Below the pieces are notes generated by a model. The model was not told the origin of the DNA. It saw nothing but the letters and a program-made list of their open reading frames with translations, and did no database searches. A program made the translations under genes and the position numbers. This document shows positions 17,299 to 26,669 of a DNA stretch of 64,000 nt, one piece after another. How positions within the stretch are numbered: the first letter of the stretch is position 1; every line of letters begins with the position of its first letter. Source of the DNA: JAXGXJ01 sp963829545 (GTDB taxonomy: Bacteria; Actinomycetota; Thermoleophilia; RBG-16-64-13); the NCBI GenBank assembly GCA_963829545.1, contig CAWHIX010000008.1, positions 186,001 through 250,000 of the forward strand, read 5' to 3'.

Positions 17299-18717
17299 AT
17301 GTACCGCGACCTGCGTTCGTTCCTGAACGGGCTGGAGCAAGAAGGCCAGCTCGTCCACTACACCCCGCAGGTTCTGCCCGAGCCTGACATACGCGCCATC
17401 CTTCGCGCCGCCGCCGACCTGGGGCGACGGGCCGGCGGTGATGATCCACGACATCAAGGGCTAGCGGAGGAAGGTGGTCGGCAGCGTCCACGGTTCTTGG
17501 GCCAACCACGCCCTCATGCTGGGCATGCCCAAGACGGCCACTCTCAAGGAGCAGTTCTACGAGTTGGAGCGGCGCTGGGACTCTACCCCGGCGAGCTCAC
17601 CTGGATCGACCAGGCCCCTGCCAGGAGGTCGTTCGGGGAGGGCTTCAACCTGCTCGAGCTTCTGCCTCTGTTCGCGTGAACCTCAACGACGGCGGCTTCT
17701 ACCTCTCAAGGCTCGGTGGTCTCAAGGATCCCGACGATCCTGAGAGCGTGGACAAGGAGAACGTCGGCATCTACCGCATCCAGGTCTCGACGCGGATACC
17801 TGGCCATGCAGGGCTTGGCTTTCACGATATCGCCATCCATATCCGCAAGACCGAGGACGCAACCCCCTTCCGTGGCCTTGTTTGGGCGTCAGCCCATGCT
17901 AGTTTCGTGGCCAGCACTCCCCTCGATACGCGCAATCGGATACAAGTACTGCGCGCTCTGGACGGGAGCCATGCTTTGACGAAGACACGACGGTCTCCGA
18001 CGTCCGCCGGGGCCGAATACGTGTCGAGGGGGAGTTGCAGCCGCGGGTGCGGTTCCGAGGCCTTTGGGGAGTTCCCGGGTAGCTACTCGGGGGCCCGAAG
18101 CAGGTGGTCATCAAGGTCAAGCGTGTGACCCATCGCCGCGATCCATCTTCGAGAACCTCTACTGGGCGCCCCTGGACGAATCGACACGCTCATGGCCTGA
18201 ACACCTGCATCCCTCTACAAGCAGATCCGGCAGACCATGCCGAGGTGAAGGCCGTGAACGCCATCTTCCAGCACGGCTACCGTCATCATCGCCATGGAGA
18301 GCCGGCTGGGTGGCTATGCGAAGTCGGTGGCCTTCCGGCGCGTCACGCCGCACGGCATCTCCTACGTGAAGAACATCATCCTGGTCGACGCCGACGTCGA
18401 TCCCTTCGACCTCAACCAGGTGATGTGGGCCATGTCCACCCGCATCCGCGGAGCCAAGACGTGATCGTGATCCCGGGCACACCGGGGATGCCCCTCGACC
18501 CGGGCTCGGATCCGCCGGGCATGGGCGTCAAGGTGATCATCGACTGCACCACTCCCGTGCCGCCCAACCCCCATGCGCGATGTGGCCATGGTGGAGCATG
18601 TGGCCGAGGCGGCAGCGTTCAAGGACATCTTGGCTGAGTTGCACACCGCGGCTGCCGCCGTCGGGACGGGGAGGCGCGGGTGGGTGCGGTCGCCGCGGGC
18701 GAGGAGGAAAGCGATGA
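17299..18717 (+). pseudogene. UbiD-family (hydroxy)aromatic acid decarboxylase, broken by many frameshifts
   Basis: Pieces in shifting frames align into one UbiD protein of about 470 residues. They are MYRDLRSFLNGLEQEG, the segment SVHGSWANHALMLGMPK, YPGELTWIDQAP, NLLELLPLF, LNDGGFYL, FHDIAIHI, YKYCA, KQVVIKVKRVTH, then ILVDADVDPFDLNQVMWAMSTR and GMGVKVIIDCT. UbiD enzymes use prenylated FMN to remove CO2 reversibly from aromatic acids. At least ten frame changes and one in-frame TAG (17463 region) occur in 1.4 kb, far denser than elsewhere. It is either a real pseudogene or a poorly sequenced patch. The intact logic of the adjacent D subunit favours the latter. No UbiX gene is nearby. Confidence 0.75.
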
Positions 18718-18954
18718 AGTGCGTCAGGTGTCTCGCGGGAGATGTGACGGTGGCCGCCACGCCCCCGACGGGAGCGGCGCCTGGGAGATCTACCGCTGCC
18801 CCGTTGCAACTACGCCTGGAGAAGCACGGAACCGGAGACCATCACCGATCCTGCGCGGCGCGACCCGTTCTTCCAACTGGACGGCGTCGACCTTGACGCG
18901 CTGCTCAGCCCCCTGCCCGTGCCGCCGCTTGTGGATGAGCCCGACGATCACTGA
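18714..18954 (+). CDS. Small D subunit of non-oxidative hydroxyarylic acid decarboxylase (frameshifted)
   Basis: About 80 residues after correcting two indels. CVRC near the N terminus, WEIYRCPRCNYAWRSTEP in the middle, and a Pro/Asp-rich tail ending in TGA match the VdcD/BsdD/EcdD family. That family is a zinc-ribbon-like partner of UbiD-type vanillate, 4-hydroxybenzoate or gallate decarboxylases. ATG 18714 has GAGGAGG upstream and overlaps the probable UbiD stop by ATGA. Its presence narrows the upstream UbiD to the hydroxyarylic acid decarboxylase subgroup. Indels lie near 18772 and 18805. Confidence 0.72.
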
Positions 18955-18971
18955 AGGAAGGGGATAGCATC

Positions 18972-19466
18972 ATGTCCGGTCCGAACGACGACGTACTGAT
19001 TCGCGTCTATGACCTGGCGTTCGCCTACGAACGCGACTACGGCTGCTGCTCGCAGTGCGTGCTGGCAGCTCTCCAGGATGAGCTTGGCATAGGGGACGAC
19101 GCCTTGTTCAGGGCCTCGCATACCCTGGCGGGGGGAGGGGCGGTCACGGTAAGCGGGACATGCGGTGCTCTTGCTGGCGCTCTTCTCGCGGTGGGCAGTG
19201 TGTATGGGCGGCAGAGAGCGGATTTCGGCGCCGGTCCCCACGCCGAGTCCTTCCGTCAGGGAAAACGAGTCATCGACGCCTTCGTGGAAGAATTCGGGAG
19301 CCCTCTGTGCGCCGATGTTCAGACCAGGCTGATGGGACGCTCCTTCAACTTGTTGGATCCAGCGGATTTCCGTGCTTTCGAGGCAGCGGGCGGACACACG
19401 GACAAGTGCACGCACGTCGCAGGCGTCGCGGCGCAGATCGCGGCTCGGATCCTGCAGGAGGACTGA
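18972..19466 (+). CDS. C_GCAxxG_C_C family redox protein
   Basis: A 164-residue protein with the pattern that names the family: CCSQCV near residue 25, TCGALAGALLAVG near 62, a Cys in SPLC, and C-terminal KCTHVAG. Members are small Cys-rich proteins of anaerobes that may bind a metal or Fe-S cluster; some are fused to or placed beside redox genes. Function is not established. It begins 17 bases after the decarboxylase D subunit and probably ends that operon. Confidence 0.8.
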   Translation: MSGPNDDVLIRVYDLAFAYERDYGCCSQCVLAALQDELGIGDDALFRASHTLAGGGAVTVSGTCGALAGALLAVGSVYGRQRADFGAGPHAESFRQGKRVIDAFVEEFGSPLCADVQTRLMGRSFNLLDPADFRAFEAAGGHTDKCTHVAGVAAQIAARILQED

Positions 19467-19580
19467 CTCTCCGCCTGAGCGCCTCCTACTGCCCTCATTC
19501 CCTTGGCAAGTGCAGGGATGCACTTTCGTAGTACTATCGCACAGGGTCTTCTTTCGCACGTGCCTCTATCTCGTGTGCCG

Positions 19581-19609
19581 TTGCAGGCCACTTGATCGAG
19601 AACTATACT
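19581..19609 (+). promoter_or_regulatory. Candidate sigma-70-type promoter for the small ORF
   Basis: TTGCAG (19581-19586) and TATACT (19604-19609) are separated by exactly 17 bases in a locally AT-rich patch. This patch lies 47 bases before the ATG at 19656. Confidence 0.5.
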
Positions 19610-19655
19610 TCTTCTTAGCATTATCCTTAGGCAAAGAGATCGGGGGAGCTATCAC

Positions 19656-19921
19656 ATGGCTGCTGAGTCCTTCAAGTTCAAACCTGCCACTGTCCCCCAG
19701 GCTGAGCGGGGCTCAGAGGAAGCAAGTACGCTGCTACTGTCGAGAAGGTCCATGACTATCTTGCCGAACACAAGGACGTGCAGGCCGTGGAAGTAGAACT
19801 CGGCGATGTGAGCTTGAAGTCTGCCGTTGCCAGCTTTCGCAACATTATCGCCAAGAGATACCGTGACAGCCTCCGTCTGCAGCAGCGCGGTGGCCAGCTG
19901 TACATCGCCAGACGCGACTGA
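19656..19921 (+). CDS. Small conserved-looking basic protein, about 88 residues (one frameshift)
   Basis: Not recognised. After one indel near 19722 the frame gives KYAATVEKVHDYLAEHK, then DVQAVEVELGDVSLKSAV and FRNIIAKRYRDSL, ending QLYIARRD. It is amphipathic and helix-rich, has no Cys and no signal peptide, and has a basic C-terminal half. Its own promoter-like element lies upstream and a strong hairpin terminator downstream, so it appears to be a single-gene transcript. That suggests a highly expressed small protein rather than spurious coding. Confidence 0.55.
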
Positions 19922-19976
19922 CGCTCTGGGGGGCCCGTAGTCCCCGCACGCAGAGCAGGACCACTCGGGATTAGGA

Positions 19977-20017
19977 GCGCTTCCCGTGCGTCGTCGCGCA
20001 CGGGAAGCGCGTTCTTT
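19977..20017 (+). terminator. Rho-independent terminator
   Basis: GCGCTTCCCGTGCG (19977-19990) pairs over all 14 bases with 19997-20010 around a 6-base loop, and is followed by GTTCTTT. It closes the small-ORF transcript before the next SDR gene. Confidence 0.8.
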
Positions 20018-20044
20018 GTGCCCACGACGGAGAAGGAGGACGAT

Positions 20045-20833
20045 ATGGCTCGAGTCGACGGCAAGGTGGCGGTCATCACCGGGGCGGCGTCGGGCATAGG
20101 CCTGGCCGCGGCGAAGCTGTTTGCCCGGGAAGGGGCGAAGGTGCTGGCGATAGACATCGAGGCCGGCGCCCTGGAAGCCGCGGTGGCGTCTGCCGGGGCG
20201 GCGGTCCTTCCCTTCGTGGCCGACGTCACGCAGGAGGACCAGATCGCGCGCGCCATGGCCAAGGCCGCCGATGTCTTCGGGGGGATAGACGTGGTCATAC
20301 CCAACGCCGGCATCTTCGGCACGCAGGCGCTCATCGAGAAATCCTCCATAGAGAACTTCAACCGAGTGATGTCCGTGAACGTCGCGGGGGTCGTGGTGAC
20401 CATCAAGCATGCGGTTCCCTACCTGGCCAAGCGGGGCGGGGGGAGTATCGTCATCACCTCTTCGGTCGGCGCGGTCATCGGGAACGCCGAGGCGGTGGCC
20501 TACACGGCGAGCAAGCACGCGCTCACGGGGGTGATGAGGGTGGCTGCTCGGGAATTGGCCGGGAGGAACATCAGGGTGAACACGGTGAACCCGGGTCTCG
20601 TCGACACCCCCATGATGAGGATCGTCGAGGCCGAGATCTGTCCCGAGGATCCCCTGGCGGGCCGGGCCCAGCTGCAGCAGGCCACCCTACTCAAGCGCTT
20701 CGTGCAGCCCGAGGAGGTCGCCGAGCTCATGCTCTTCCTGGCGTCCGACGCCGCCATCAACTGCACCGGCGGCATGTACATGATCGACGGGGGGATGCAG
20801 TACGGCGGCGGCCAGGAGGCGACCACAGACTGA
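20045..20833 (+). CDS. Short-chain dehydrogenase/reductase
   Basis: A 262-residue classical SDR. TGAASGIG binds the cofactor, PNAGIF replaces NNAG, ITSSVG carries the Ser, and YTASK is the YxxxK motif. The C-terminal NCTGGMYMIDGG is family-typical. The ATG at 20045 has AAGGAGG 7 bases upstream. It is the third FabG-like SDR in the window and stands alone between a terminator and a convergent TetR gene, so its pathway is open. The TetR gene ends 49 bases away. Confidence 0.88.
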   Translation: MARVDGKVAVITGAASGIGLAAAKLFAREGAKVLAIDIEAGALEAAVASAGAAVLPFVADVTQEDQIARAMAKAADVFGGIDVVIPNAGIFGTQALIEKSSIENFNRVMSVNVAGVVVTIKHAVPYLAKRGGGSIVITSSVGAVIGNAEAVAYTASKHALTGVMRVAARELAGRNIRVNTVNPGLVDTPMMRIVEAEICPEDPLAGRAQLQQATLLKRFVQPEEVAELMLFLASDAAINCTGGMYMIDGGMQYGGGQEATTD

Positions 20834-20881
20834 CATAGGCGTCGGGCGCGGCCGAGGCCACACGGGGGGAGACCGGCGGGG

Positions 20882-21577
20882 CTAGACCGTGCGGGTCTTG
20901 GCCTCCTCGAGGCAGCCCGGTGCTGCGATATCGCGCAGGATCAGATCGAGCATGCGGAGATGGGATGAACGTGAGAAGGTCTCATCGCGCAGATCCGTAA
21001 GGCAGTGGATATCCTCAGCGAGGAACCATCCCACGAACTCATGAGTGAAGAGGGAGGCGTCCACATCCGCTCGGATGCTGCCCTGTGACTTGCCCTCCTC
21101 CACCAAGGCGGCGATCTTCTCCTTCATCCGATCGTTGTTCACTGCGACGTGGCGGTGGAGAGCCTCGTCGCTCCGGGTCATGGTCAAGAACTGCATGTAG
21201 GGAGCCGTGTACATATCGAGGTCGGAAGAGAGCATCTCCAGATGCCGCTCCCCGATCTCCTCGAGACGCTCGATGATGCAGGGATTCGATGAACAGTCCA
21301 GCCACTCGAGGATCCTGCCCAGGAGGTAGGAGTTCGCCTCCATGAGTATCTCGTTCTTGCTCTCGAAGTGCCTGTAGGCGGCCATCTCGGAGAGGCCGAC
21401 CTTCGCCGAGATCTTGGACACCGTCGTCCCGGTAAGGCCCAGGGTGCCGATCAGGCGGACCGCTGCTTCGATCAACTCTTGCCGCCGCTGCTCGCGGCCC
21501 ACCCGCTGGCGCTTGGGGAGCACCGGCTCGTGCGGGCGTGCGGGGACGGAGTCGATCCCCTGCGCGCGGTCATCCAT
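20882..21577 (-). CDS. TetR/AcrR-family transcriptional regulator
   Basis: About 231 residues. The DNA-binding domain RRQELIEAAVRLIG, then GTTVSKISAKVGLSEMAAYRHFESK, is clear. The long helical C-terminal half is a ligand-binding domain of unknown specificity. ATG 21577 has GGAGGAAG upstream. It is divergent from the 2-oxoacid/acetoin dehydrogenase operon, with an imperfect palindrome in the shared intergenic region, so it probably controls that operon and itself. Confidence 0.87.
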   Translation of the reverse strand: MDDRAQGIDSVPARPHEPVLPKRQRVGREQRRQELIEAAVRLIGTLGLTGTTVSKISAKVGLSEMAAYRHFESKNEILMEANSYLLGRILEWLDCSSNPCIIERLEEIGERHLEMLSSDLDMYTAPYMQFLTMTRSDEALHRHVAVNNDRMKEKIAALVEEGKSQGSIRADVDASLFTHEFVGWFLAEDIHCLTDLRDETFSRSSHLRMLDLILRDIAAPGCLEEAKTRTV

Positions 21578-21700
21578 TCGCTCTTCCTCCAAGTCGGGCG
21601 GGCACACGGCTTCGCCCGGGGATTATAGCCCGGCGCCTCTCGGGGTCAGGGCCGCGGGGCCTCAGGAGCTCGCAGCCGGACGGCACCGATCGGTCACGTA

Positions 21701-21722
21701 AGTAAGTGTGGACATACATACT
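21701..21722. promoter_or_regulatory. Imperfect palindrome between TetR gene and dehydrogenase operon
   Basis: AGTAAGTGTGG and ACATACATACT form partly matching arms (outer AGTA/TACT perfect) in an AT-rich patch at 21696-21735. It is the only such patch between the divergent genes and is the likely TetR operator/promoter zone. Confidence 0.4.
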
Positions 21723-21784
21723 AAGTTATTGTAGACTTCGACGCAAGGGCGATACTCGCGCAGTTGCCAGAGGGGAGGATCGGT

Positions 21785-22756
21785 ATGGCGGCAGAGAAGA
21801 CCGTGGACAAAGACACCATGCTCGGTCTCTATCGGACGATGGTGCGCATCCGCACCTTTGAGGAGACCGCACACAAGGAGTTCTTGAAGGGGGAGATGCC
21901 CGGCTTCCTGCATCTGTACAGCGGCGAGGAAGCCATCGCCACTGGGGTCATGTCGGTGCTCCAGCCCGACGACTACATCAGCAGCCACCACCGAGGTCAC
22001 GGTCACCTGATCGCCAAGGGCGCCGATACCAAGCGCATGTTCGCTGAGTTGTTCGGCAAGGTGGACGGTTTCTGCCGGGGCAAGGGCGGGTCGATGCACA
22101 TCGCCGACAGCTCTCTGAACGTACTGGGAGCCAATGGCATCGTGGGCGCGTGCATGCATATCGGCACGGGAGCGGCGTTCGCCTGCAAACACAAGCACAA
22201 AGGCCGCATAGCCGTGACCTTCCTGGGCGACGCCTCCACCAACCGGGGCACGTTCCACGAGGCCCTCAACCTGGCCGCCATCTGGGATCTGCCGGCAGTG
22301 TACGTGGTCGAGAACAACCTGTACGGCGTGGCCAATTGCCAGCGCGACTACATGAAGGTCGACGTCGCCGATCGCGCCGCCAGCTATGGCTTCCCCGGCG
22401 TGACGGTCGACGGGAACGACGTAGTGGCTATGCGGGAGGTAGCTCGGGAGGCCGTTGACCGGGCCCGCGCCGGCGGGGGTCCCACCCTCCTCGACTGCCG
22501 GACCTGGCGGCACTGGGGCCACTTCATCGGGGACGCGGCCACCTATCGCGACCCGGCCGAGCACGAGGCCTGGCTCAAGCGGGATCCGCTGATCATCACC
22601 CGCGACCTCCTCCGCTCCAAGGAATGGGCCACGCAGGCCCAGTTCGATGCGATCCAATCCGAGGCCGACGAAGAGATGCGGGCGGCACTGGAGTTCGGCA
22701 AGCAGAGCCCGTTCCCGGGCCTCGAAGAGCTCTACACCGACGTCTATACCGACTAG
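21785..22756 (+). CDS. TPP-dependent 2-oxoacid/acetoin dehydrogenase E1 alpha subunit
   Basis: A 323-residue E1 alpha subunit with the thiamin diphosphate motif GDASTNRGTFHEALN and the expected NNLYGVAN segment. YISSHHRGHGHLIAKG and FCRGKGGSMH match the AcoA/PdhA family. It performs thiamin-dependent cleavage or decarboxylation and reductive acylation of lipoyl-E2. A GGGGAGG site precedes ATG 21785. Genes for E1 beta, E2 and E3 follow directly. AcoA (acetoin) versus PdhA (pyruvate) cannot be decided by eye; the short E1 alpha and divergent TetR lean to an inducible catabolic complex. Confidence 0.88.
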   Translation: MAAEKTVDKDTMLGLYRTMVRIRTFEETAHKEFLKGEMPGFLHLYSGEEAIATGVMSVLQPDDYISSHHRGHGHLIAKGADTKRMFAELFGKVDGFCRGKGGSMHIADSSLNVLGANGIVGACMHIGTGAAFACKHKHKGRIAVTFLGDASTNRGTFHEALNLAAIWDLPAVYVVENNLYGVANCQRDYMKVDVADRAASYGFPGVTVDGNDVVAMREVAREAVDRARAGGGPTLLDCRTWRHWGHFIGDAATYRDPAEHEAWLKRDPLIITRDLLRSKEWATQAQFDAIQSEADEEMRAALEFGKQSPFPGLEELYTDVYTD

Positions 22757-22773
22757 GAAGGGGGGTAGCGAAC

Positions 22774-23754
22774 GTGGGCACCATAACCATGAACTACGGC
22801 GAGGCTATCGCCGACGCTCTCAAGATCGAGATGCGCCGCGACCCCGACATCTACATCTACGGCGAGGACGTGGGCAAGTTCGGCGGCAGCTTCGGCGTGA
22901 CCGGCTACGGGGTCTTCTCGGAGTTCCCGGAGCGAGTGCTGGACACGCCCATCTCGGAGACCGCCATCGTGGGGACCGCGGTGGGAGCGGCGGCGGCAGG
23001 GTTGCGGCCCTGCGTGGAGATCCTCTTCATGGACTTCCTCCCCATCTGCATGGACGAACTCACCAACCAGGCGGCCAAGTTCCACTACATGTTCGGCGGA
23101 CAGATGACCTGCCCCCTGGTGGTGCGCACCGCTCTGGGTGCCGGCATGGGCACCGCCGCACACCACTCGCAGTCGCTGGAGGCCATGCTGTGCCACACCG
23201 CCGGCCTCAAGACCGTCATCCCGGCCACGCCCTACGACGCCAAAGGGCTGCTCATCTCCTCCATCAGAGACGACAACCCGGTTGTGTTCCTGGAGCACAA
23301 GATGCTCTACGCCACGAAGGGAGAGGTCCCCGAGGGCGAGTACACCATTCCCATCGGTAAGGCTGAGGTCAAGCGAGAAGGCTCCGACGTGACCCTGGTC
23401 TGTTACTCGTCCATGGTGCGTGAATGTCTGAGCGCCGCCGAGACCCTGGAAAGGGACGGTATCAGCGCGGAGGTGCTCGACCTGCGTACGCTCATCCCGC
23501 TCGACAAACAGGCCATCCTCGATTCGGTGGCCAAGACACATCGACTGGTGATCGTGCACGAGGCCTGTCTGACGGGTGGCTTCGGAGGCGAGATCGCCGC
23601 AATCGTGGCCGGCGAGGGCTTCGACCTGCTCGACGCCCCCATCGTGCGGGTGGCCGGGCCGGATACGCCGGTGCCCTTCTCGCCGGCGTTGGAAGCGGAG
23701 TTCATAGTCAAAGCACCGAAGATCGTGGCAGCCGTGCGCGAACTGGTGGCGTGA
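22774..23754 (+). CDS. TPP-dependent 2-oxoacid/acetoin dehydrogenase E1 beta subunit
   Basis: About 326 residues with a transketolase-type pyrimidine-binding half (YIYGEDVGKFGGSFGVT, DTPISETAIVG) and a C-terminal transketolase domain (VLDLRTLIPLD). It pairs with the E1 alpha subunit encoded 17 bases upstream. The GTG at 22774 follows a purine-rich GAAGGGGGG; an ATG at 22789 is the alternative. Together they form the alpha2beta2 E1 component. Confidence 0.88.
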   Translation: MGTITMNYGEAIADALKIEMRRDPDIYIYGEDVGKFGGSFGVTGYGVFSEFPERVLDTPISETAIVGTAVGAAAAGLRPCVEILFMDFLPICMDELTNQAAKFHYMFGGQMTCPLVVRTALGAGMGTAAHHSQSLEAMLCHTAGLKTVIPATPYDAKGLLISSIRDDNPVVFLEHKMLYATKGEVPEGEYTIPIGKAEVKREGSDVTLVCYSSMVRECLSAAETLERDGISAEVLDLRTLIPLDKQAILDSVAKTHRLVIVHEACLTGGFGGEIAAIVAGEGFDLLDAPIVRVAGPDTPVPFSPALEAEFIVKAPKIVAAVRELVA

Positions 23755-23755
23755 G

Positions 23756-25143
23756 ATGGCCGAGATCGTTGTAATGCCCAAGCTGGGTCTGCTGATGGAA
23801 ACGGGCATAGTGAGCGCCTGGCGCGCGGACGAGGGCGATCAGATCAGCGTCGGCGACGTGATCGCCGAGATCACGACCGAGAAGATCACCTATGAGCTGG
23901 AGGCGCAGGCAGAGGGAGTGCTTCTCAAGATCATCCTCCCCGAGGACGGGGAGGCGCCGGTCGGCGACCCTATCGGAGTGATCGGTCAGCCGGGCGAGGA
24001 CGTCTCCGCTTTCGGAGCCGCCCCAGCGGGTGGCGCCGCGGCCGCGCCGGCTGCCGCGCCGGAGACGCCCCTGGCTGCTGAGGCGGCGGCCCTGCCGGCC
24101 CCGCTGCGGGCGCCCGGCGAGCGGATCGTGGCCTCTCCGGCGGCCAAGAAGTTGGCCGGAGAGCTGGGTGTGGACCTAGCCTTTGTCTTGGGCAGTGGTC
24201 CCGGAGGACGGATCACGCTGGAAGACGTGACGGCAGCAGCGGCTCCGGCGGCGACAGCTGAAGCCTTCGCCACCCCCACGGCCAAGAAGCTCGCAGCCGA
24301 GTTGGGAGTCGACCTGGGGCACGTGATCGGCAGCGGCCCCAGCGGGCGCATCAAGGCCGACGACGTGGCTGCGCATGCGACCCTGCCGGCCCGGCGGGCG
24401 CATCGGCGTCGGCGGCGCCGTCCCTCGGCGCCGGAGCGGCCGACCTCCGCGGCGGCGTGGCCGAGGAGATCCCCTATGCGGGCATGCGCCGCCTGATCGG
24501 CGAGCACATGGACGCGAGCCGCAGGCTCTCTCCCACCGTCACTTACGACGGCCTGGCCGACGTGCAGGCGACCAAAGAGCTTCTCGCTCAGATAAACGCC
24601 ACGCGGCCGCAGGACGACAGAGTGAACATCACCGCGGCGCTCGTCAAGGCCGTGGCCCTGACCCTGGAGAGGATGCCCCGCTTCAACGCTACTCTCGACG
24701 GTGACGTGATCAAGGTGTGGAAGGGCATCAACGTGGGCGTGGCTGTGGCCCTTCCCGATGGTCTGATCGTGCCCGTGGTCAGGGAAGCTGACCGAAAGTC
24801 TCTGAGTCAGATCGCTCGCGAGGTCAAGGACCTGGCCGGTCGAGCTCGGGAGAACAAGCTTCTGCCCGACGAGGTCAGCGGGGGGACCTTCACCGTGAGC
24901 ACGCTGGGGCCCTACCGGTCGGTGGACTTCTTCAGCCCCATCATCAATCAGCCCGAGGCGGCCATCCTGGGTGTGGGGCGGATGAAGGACAGCGTGGTGG
25001 CAGTCGACGGTCAGCCGGCCGTTCACGCCACCATGGGTCTGTCTCTCACCTGCGATCACCGCATGCTCGATGGCGCGCCGGCTGCGGAGTTCTTGCGCAT
25101 GCTCATGGACTATCTGGAGGAGCCCCTCAGCATCCTCGTGTAG
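23756..25143 (+). CDS. Dihydrolipoamide acyltransferase E2 with two peripheral-subunit-binding domains (one frameshift)
   Basis: An N-terminal lipoyl domain has its lipoyl Lys at residue 43 (ITTEKITYE). An Ala/Pro linker follows, then two similar E3/E1-binding domains: ASPAAKKLAGELGVDL...GSGPGGRI at about 124-158 and ATPTAKKLAAELGVDL...GSGPSGRI at about 171-206. The CoA-dependent acyltransferase domain follows from AGMRRLIGEHM and ends with CDHRMLDGAPA, the catalytic His motif. A missing C near 24380 (ACCC for ACCCC) breaks the frame in the second linker; restoring it gives a natural Ala/Pro linker. The tandem binding domain is unusual for such a short E2. Confidence 0.83.
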
Positions 25144-25195
25144 AGCGGACCACGGCCTCGAGGAGAAATTCAGTGAGGAGAGGGGAGCCCCAGTC

Positions 25196-26629
25196 ATGAA
25201 GACTGATCTGGCCATCATCGGCGCCGGTCCCGGCGGTTACGTGGCCGCCCTGCGGGCCGCGCAACTGGGCATGCAGGTGACCATCATCGAGAGCACTCAT
25301 CTGGGCGGTATCTGCCTCAACCGAGGCTGCATTCCCACCAAGGCCATGTTGCAGACGGCGGCGGTGGCTCACGAGGTCAGGCGCGCAGGCACCTTCGGGG
25401 TAGTGCTCGACGGCTCCTACAGCGTCGACTACGCGGCGGCGCTGGCGCGCCGCGATGCTGTGGTCACTCGTCTCAAGGGTGGAGTTCGCGGACTGCTCAA
25501 GCACGGCAAGGTGCAGATCATCAGTGGTCGGGCCTCGTTCGCGGGGCCGAAGACGCTGGTGGTGGAGCCGGTCGGCGCGGATATCGGCGCCGGCAAGGGT
25601 ACGACTTTTGACCAGACGGAGACCATCGAGGCGGAGCACATCATCGTGGCCACGGGCTCGAAGCCGCTGGCTCTGCCCATCCCCGGGGCGGACCATCCCC
25701 GGGTACTCGACTCAGACGGCGCCCTGGCGCTGACCGCAGTCCCCTCCAGCATCGTCGTGGTGGGCGCGGGAGCCGTGGGCTGCGAGTGGAGTCAGATCTT
25801 CGCTCGGCTTGGCGCGACGGTCAGCATGGTCGAGATGCTCCCCGCAGTCCTGCCCCGTTCCGACGCCGACATGGGCAAGGAGATCGCCAAGGCGCTCAAG
25901 AGCGAGGGGGTCGACATCCACACCGGGACCTCCATCACGGCCGTCAAGGAGGCCGGCGATCAGCTGGAGGTGCACCTGGTCGAACTGGCCGGAGGCGCGG
26001 GAAGCGTCTTGAAGGCGGAGTACGTCCTCATCGCCGCCGGCCGAGGGCCGCTGACCGAGGGACTCGACCTGGAGGCGGCGGGGGTAGCCACGGACGCCAA
26101 GGGATGGATCACCACCGACGAGTATCAACGCACGAACGTGCCCTCGGTGCTGGCCATCGGCGATGTCACTGGAAAGGCTCTGCTGGCTCACGTGGCGTCC
26201 CGCCAGGGCGTCGTGGCCGTCGAGAAGCTGGCGGGGCTGACCCCCGAACCGGTGCGCGACGACCGTATCCCTGCCGTCACCTACACCGATCCGGAAGTGG
26301 CTACCGTGGGGCTCACGGAAGACGAGGCCCGGCAGAAGGACCCGGCGGCCAAAGTGGGCAAGTTCGTCTTCGCGGCCAACGGGCGGGCGCTGGCGCAGGG
26401 CGTGGAGGGCGGTCTCGTGAAGGTGGTCGCCGACTCGCGCTTCGGCCGCCTGCTGGGCGTGCACATGGTGGGGCCGCACGCAGGGGAGATGCTTGCCGAG
26501 GCTGTCCTCGCTCTGGAGTTGGAGGCCACCCTCGACGAGTTTACGTCGGTCATACGCGCCCATCCGTCGTTGTCGGAGGCGCTGGGGGAGGCGGGACTTG
26601 CGGCCCAGGGTCGCGCGCTTCACATGTAG
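25196..26629 (+). CDS. lpdA: Dihydrolipoamide dehydrogenase E3
   Basis: A 477-residue FAD flavoprotein that re-oxidises dihydrolipoamide with NAD. FAD motif IIGAGPGGYVAALRAA, redox disulfide Cys40/Cys45 in GGICLNRGCIPTK, NAD motif VVGAGAVGCEW, and second FAD motif VLAIGDVTGKALLAHVA are present. The C-terminal active-site pair is HPSLSEA rather than the usual HxHPTxxE form: IRAHPSLSEALGEA still supplies His and Glu. It ends the E1-E2-E3 operon and is the E3 for that complex. Confidence 0.93.
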   Translation: MKTDLAIIGAGPGGYVAALRAAQLGMQVTIIESTHLGGICLNRGCIPTKAMLQTAAVAHEVRRAGTFGVVLDGSYSVDYAAALARRDAVVTRLKGGVRGLLKHGKVQIISGRASFAGPKTLVVEPVGADIGAGKGTTFDQTETIEAEHIIVATGSKPLALPIPGADHPRVLDSDGALALTAVPSSIVVVGAGAVGCEWSQIFARLGATVSMVEMLPAVLPRSDADMGKEIAKALKSEGVDIHTGTSITAVKEAGDQLEVHLVELAGGAGSVLKAEYVLIAAGRGPLTEGLDLEAAGVATDAKGWITTDEYQRTNVPSVLAIGDVTGKALLAHVASRQGVVAVEKLAGLTPEPVRDDRIPAVTYTDPEVATVGLTEDEARQKDPAAKVGKFVFAANGRALAQGVEGGLVKVVADSRFGRLLGVHMVGPHAGEMLAEAVLALELEATLDEFTSVIRAHPSLSEALGEAGLAAQGRALHM

Positions 26630-26654
26630 GGCGGTCGGGCCCGGCGGCGCCCGC

Positions 26655-26669
26655 ATTCGAGGATCGAAT
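26655..26669. promoter_or_regulatory. Short perfect inverted repeat upstream of the CoA-transferase operon
   Basis: ATTCGA (26655-26660) and TCGAAT (26664-26669) flank three bases. A TATATT (26698-26703) lies downstream as a possible -10, but no good -35 is seen. Position suggests an operator or promoter region for the long operon starting at 26765. Confidence 0.3.

Noticed and set aside
17455..17475. In-frame TAG in the UbiD gene as a recoded codon
   Set aside because: The surrounding gene has many indels and the position is normally Tyr (GY in the family), so a base error is simpler.
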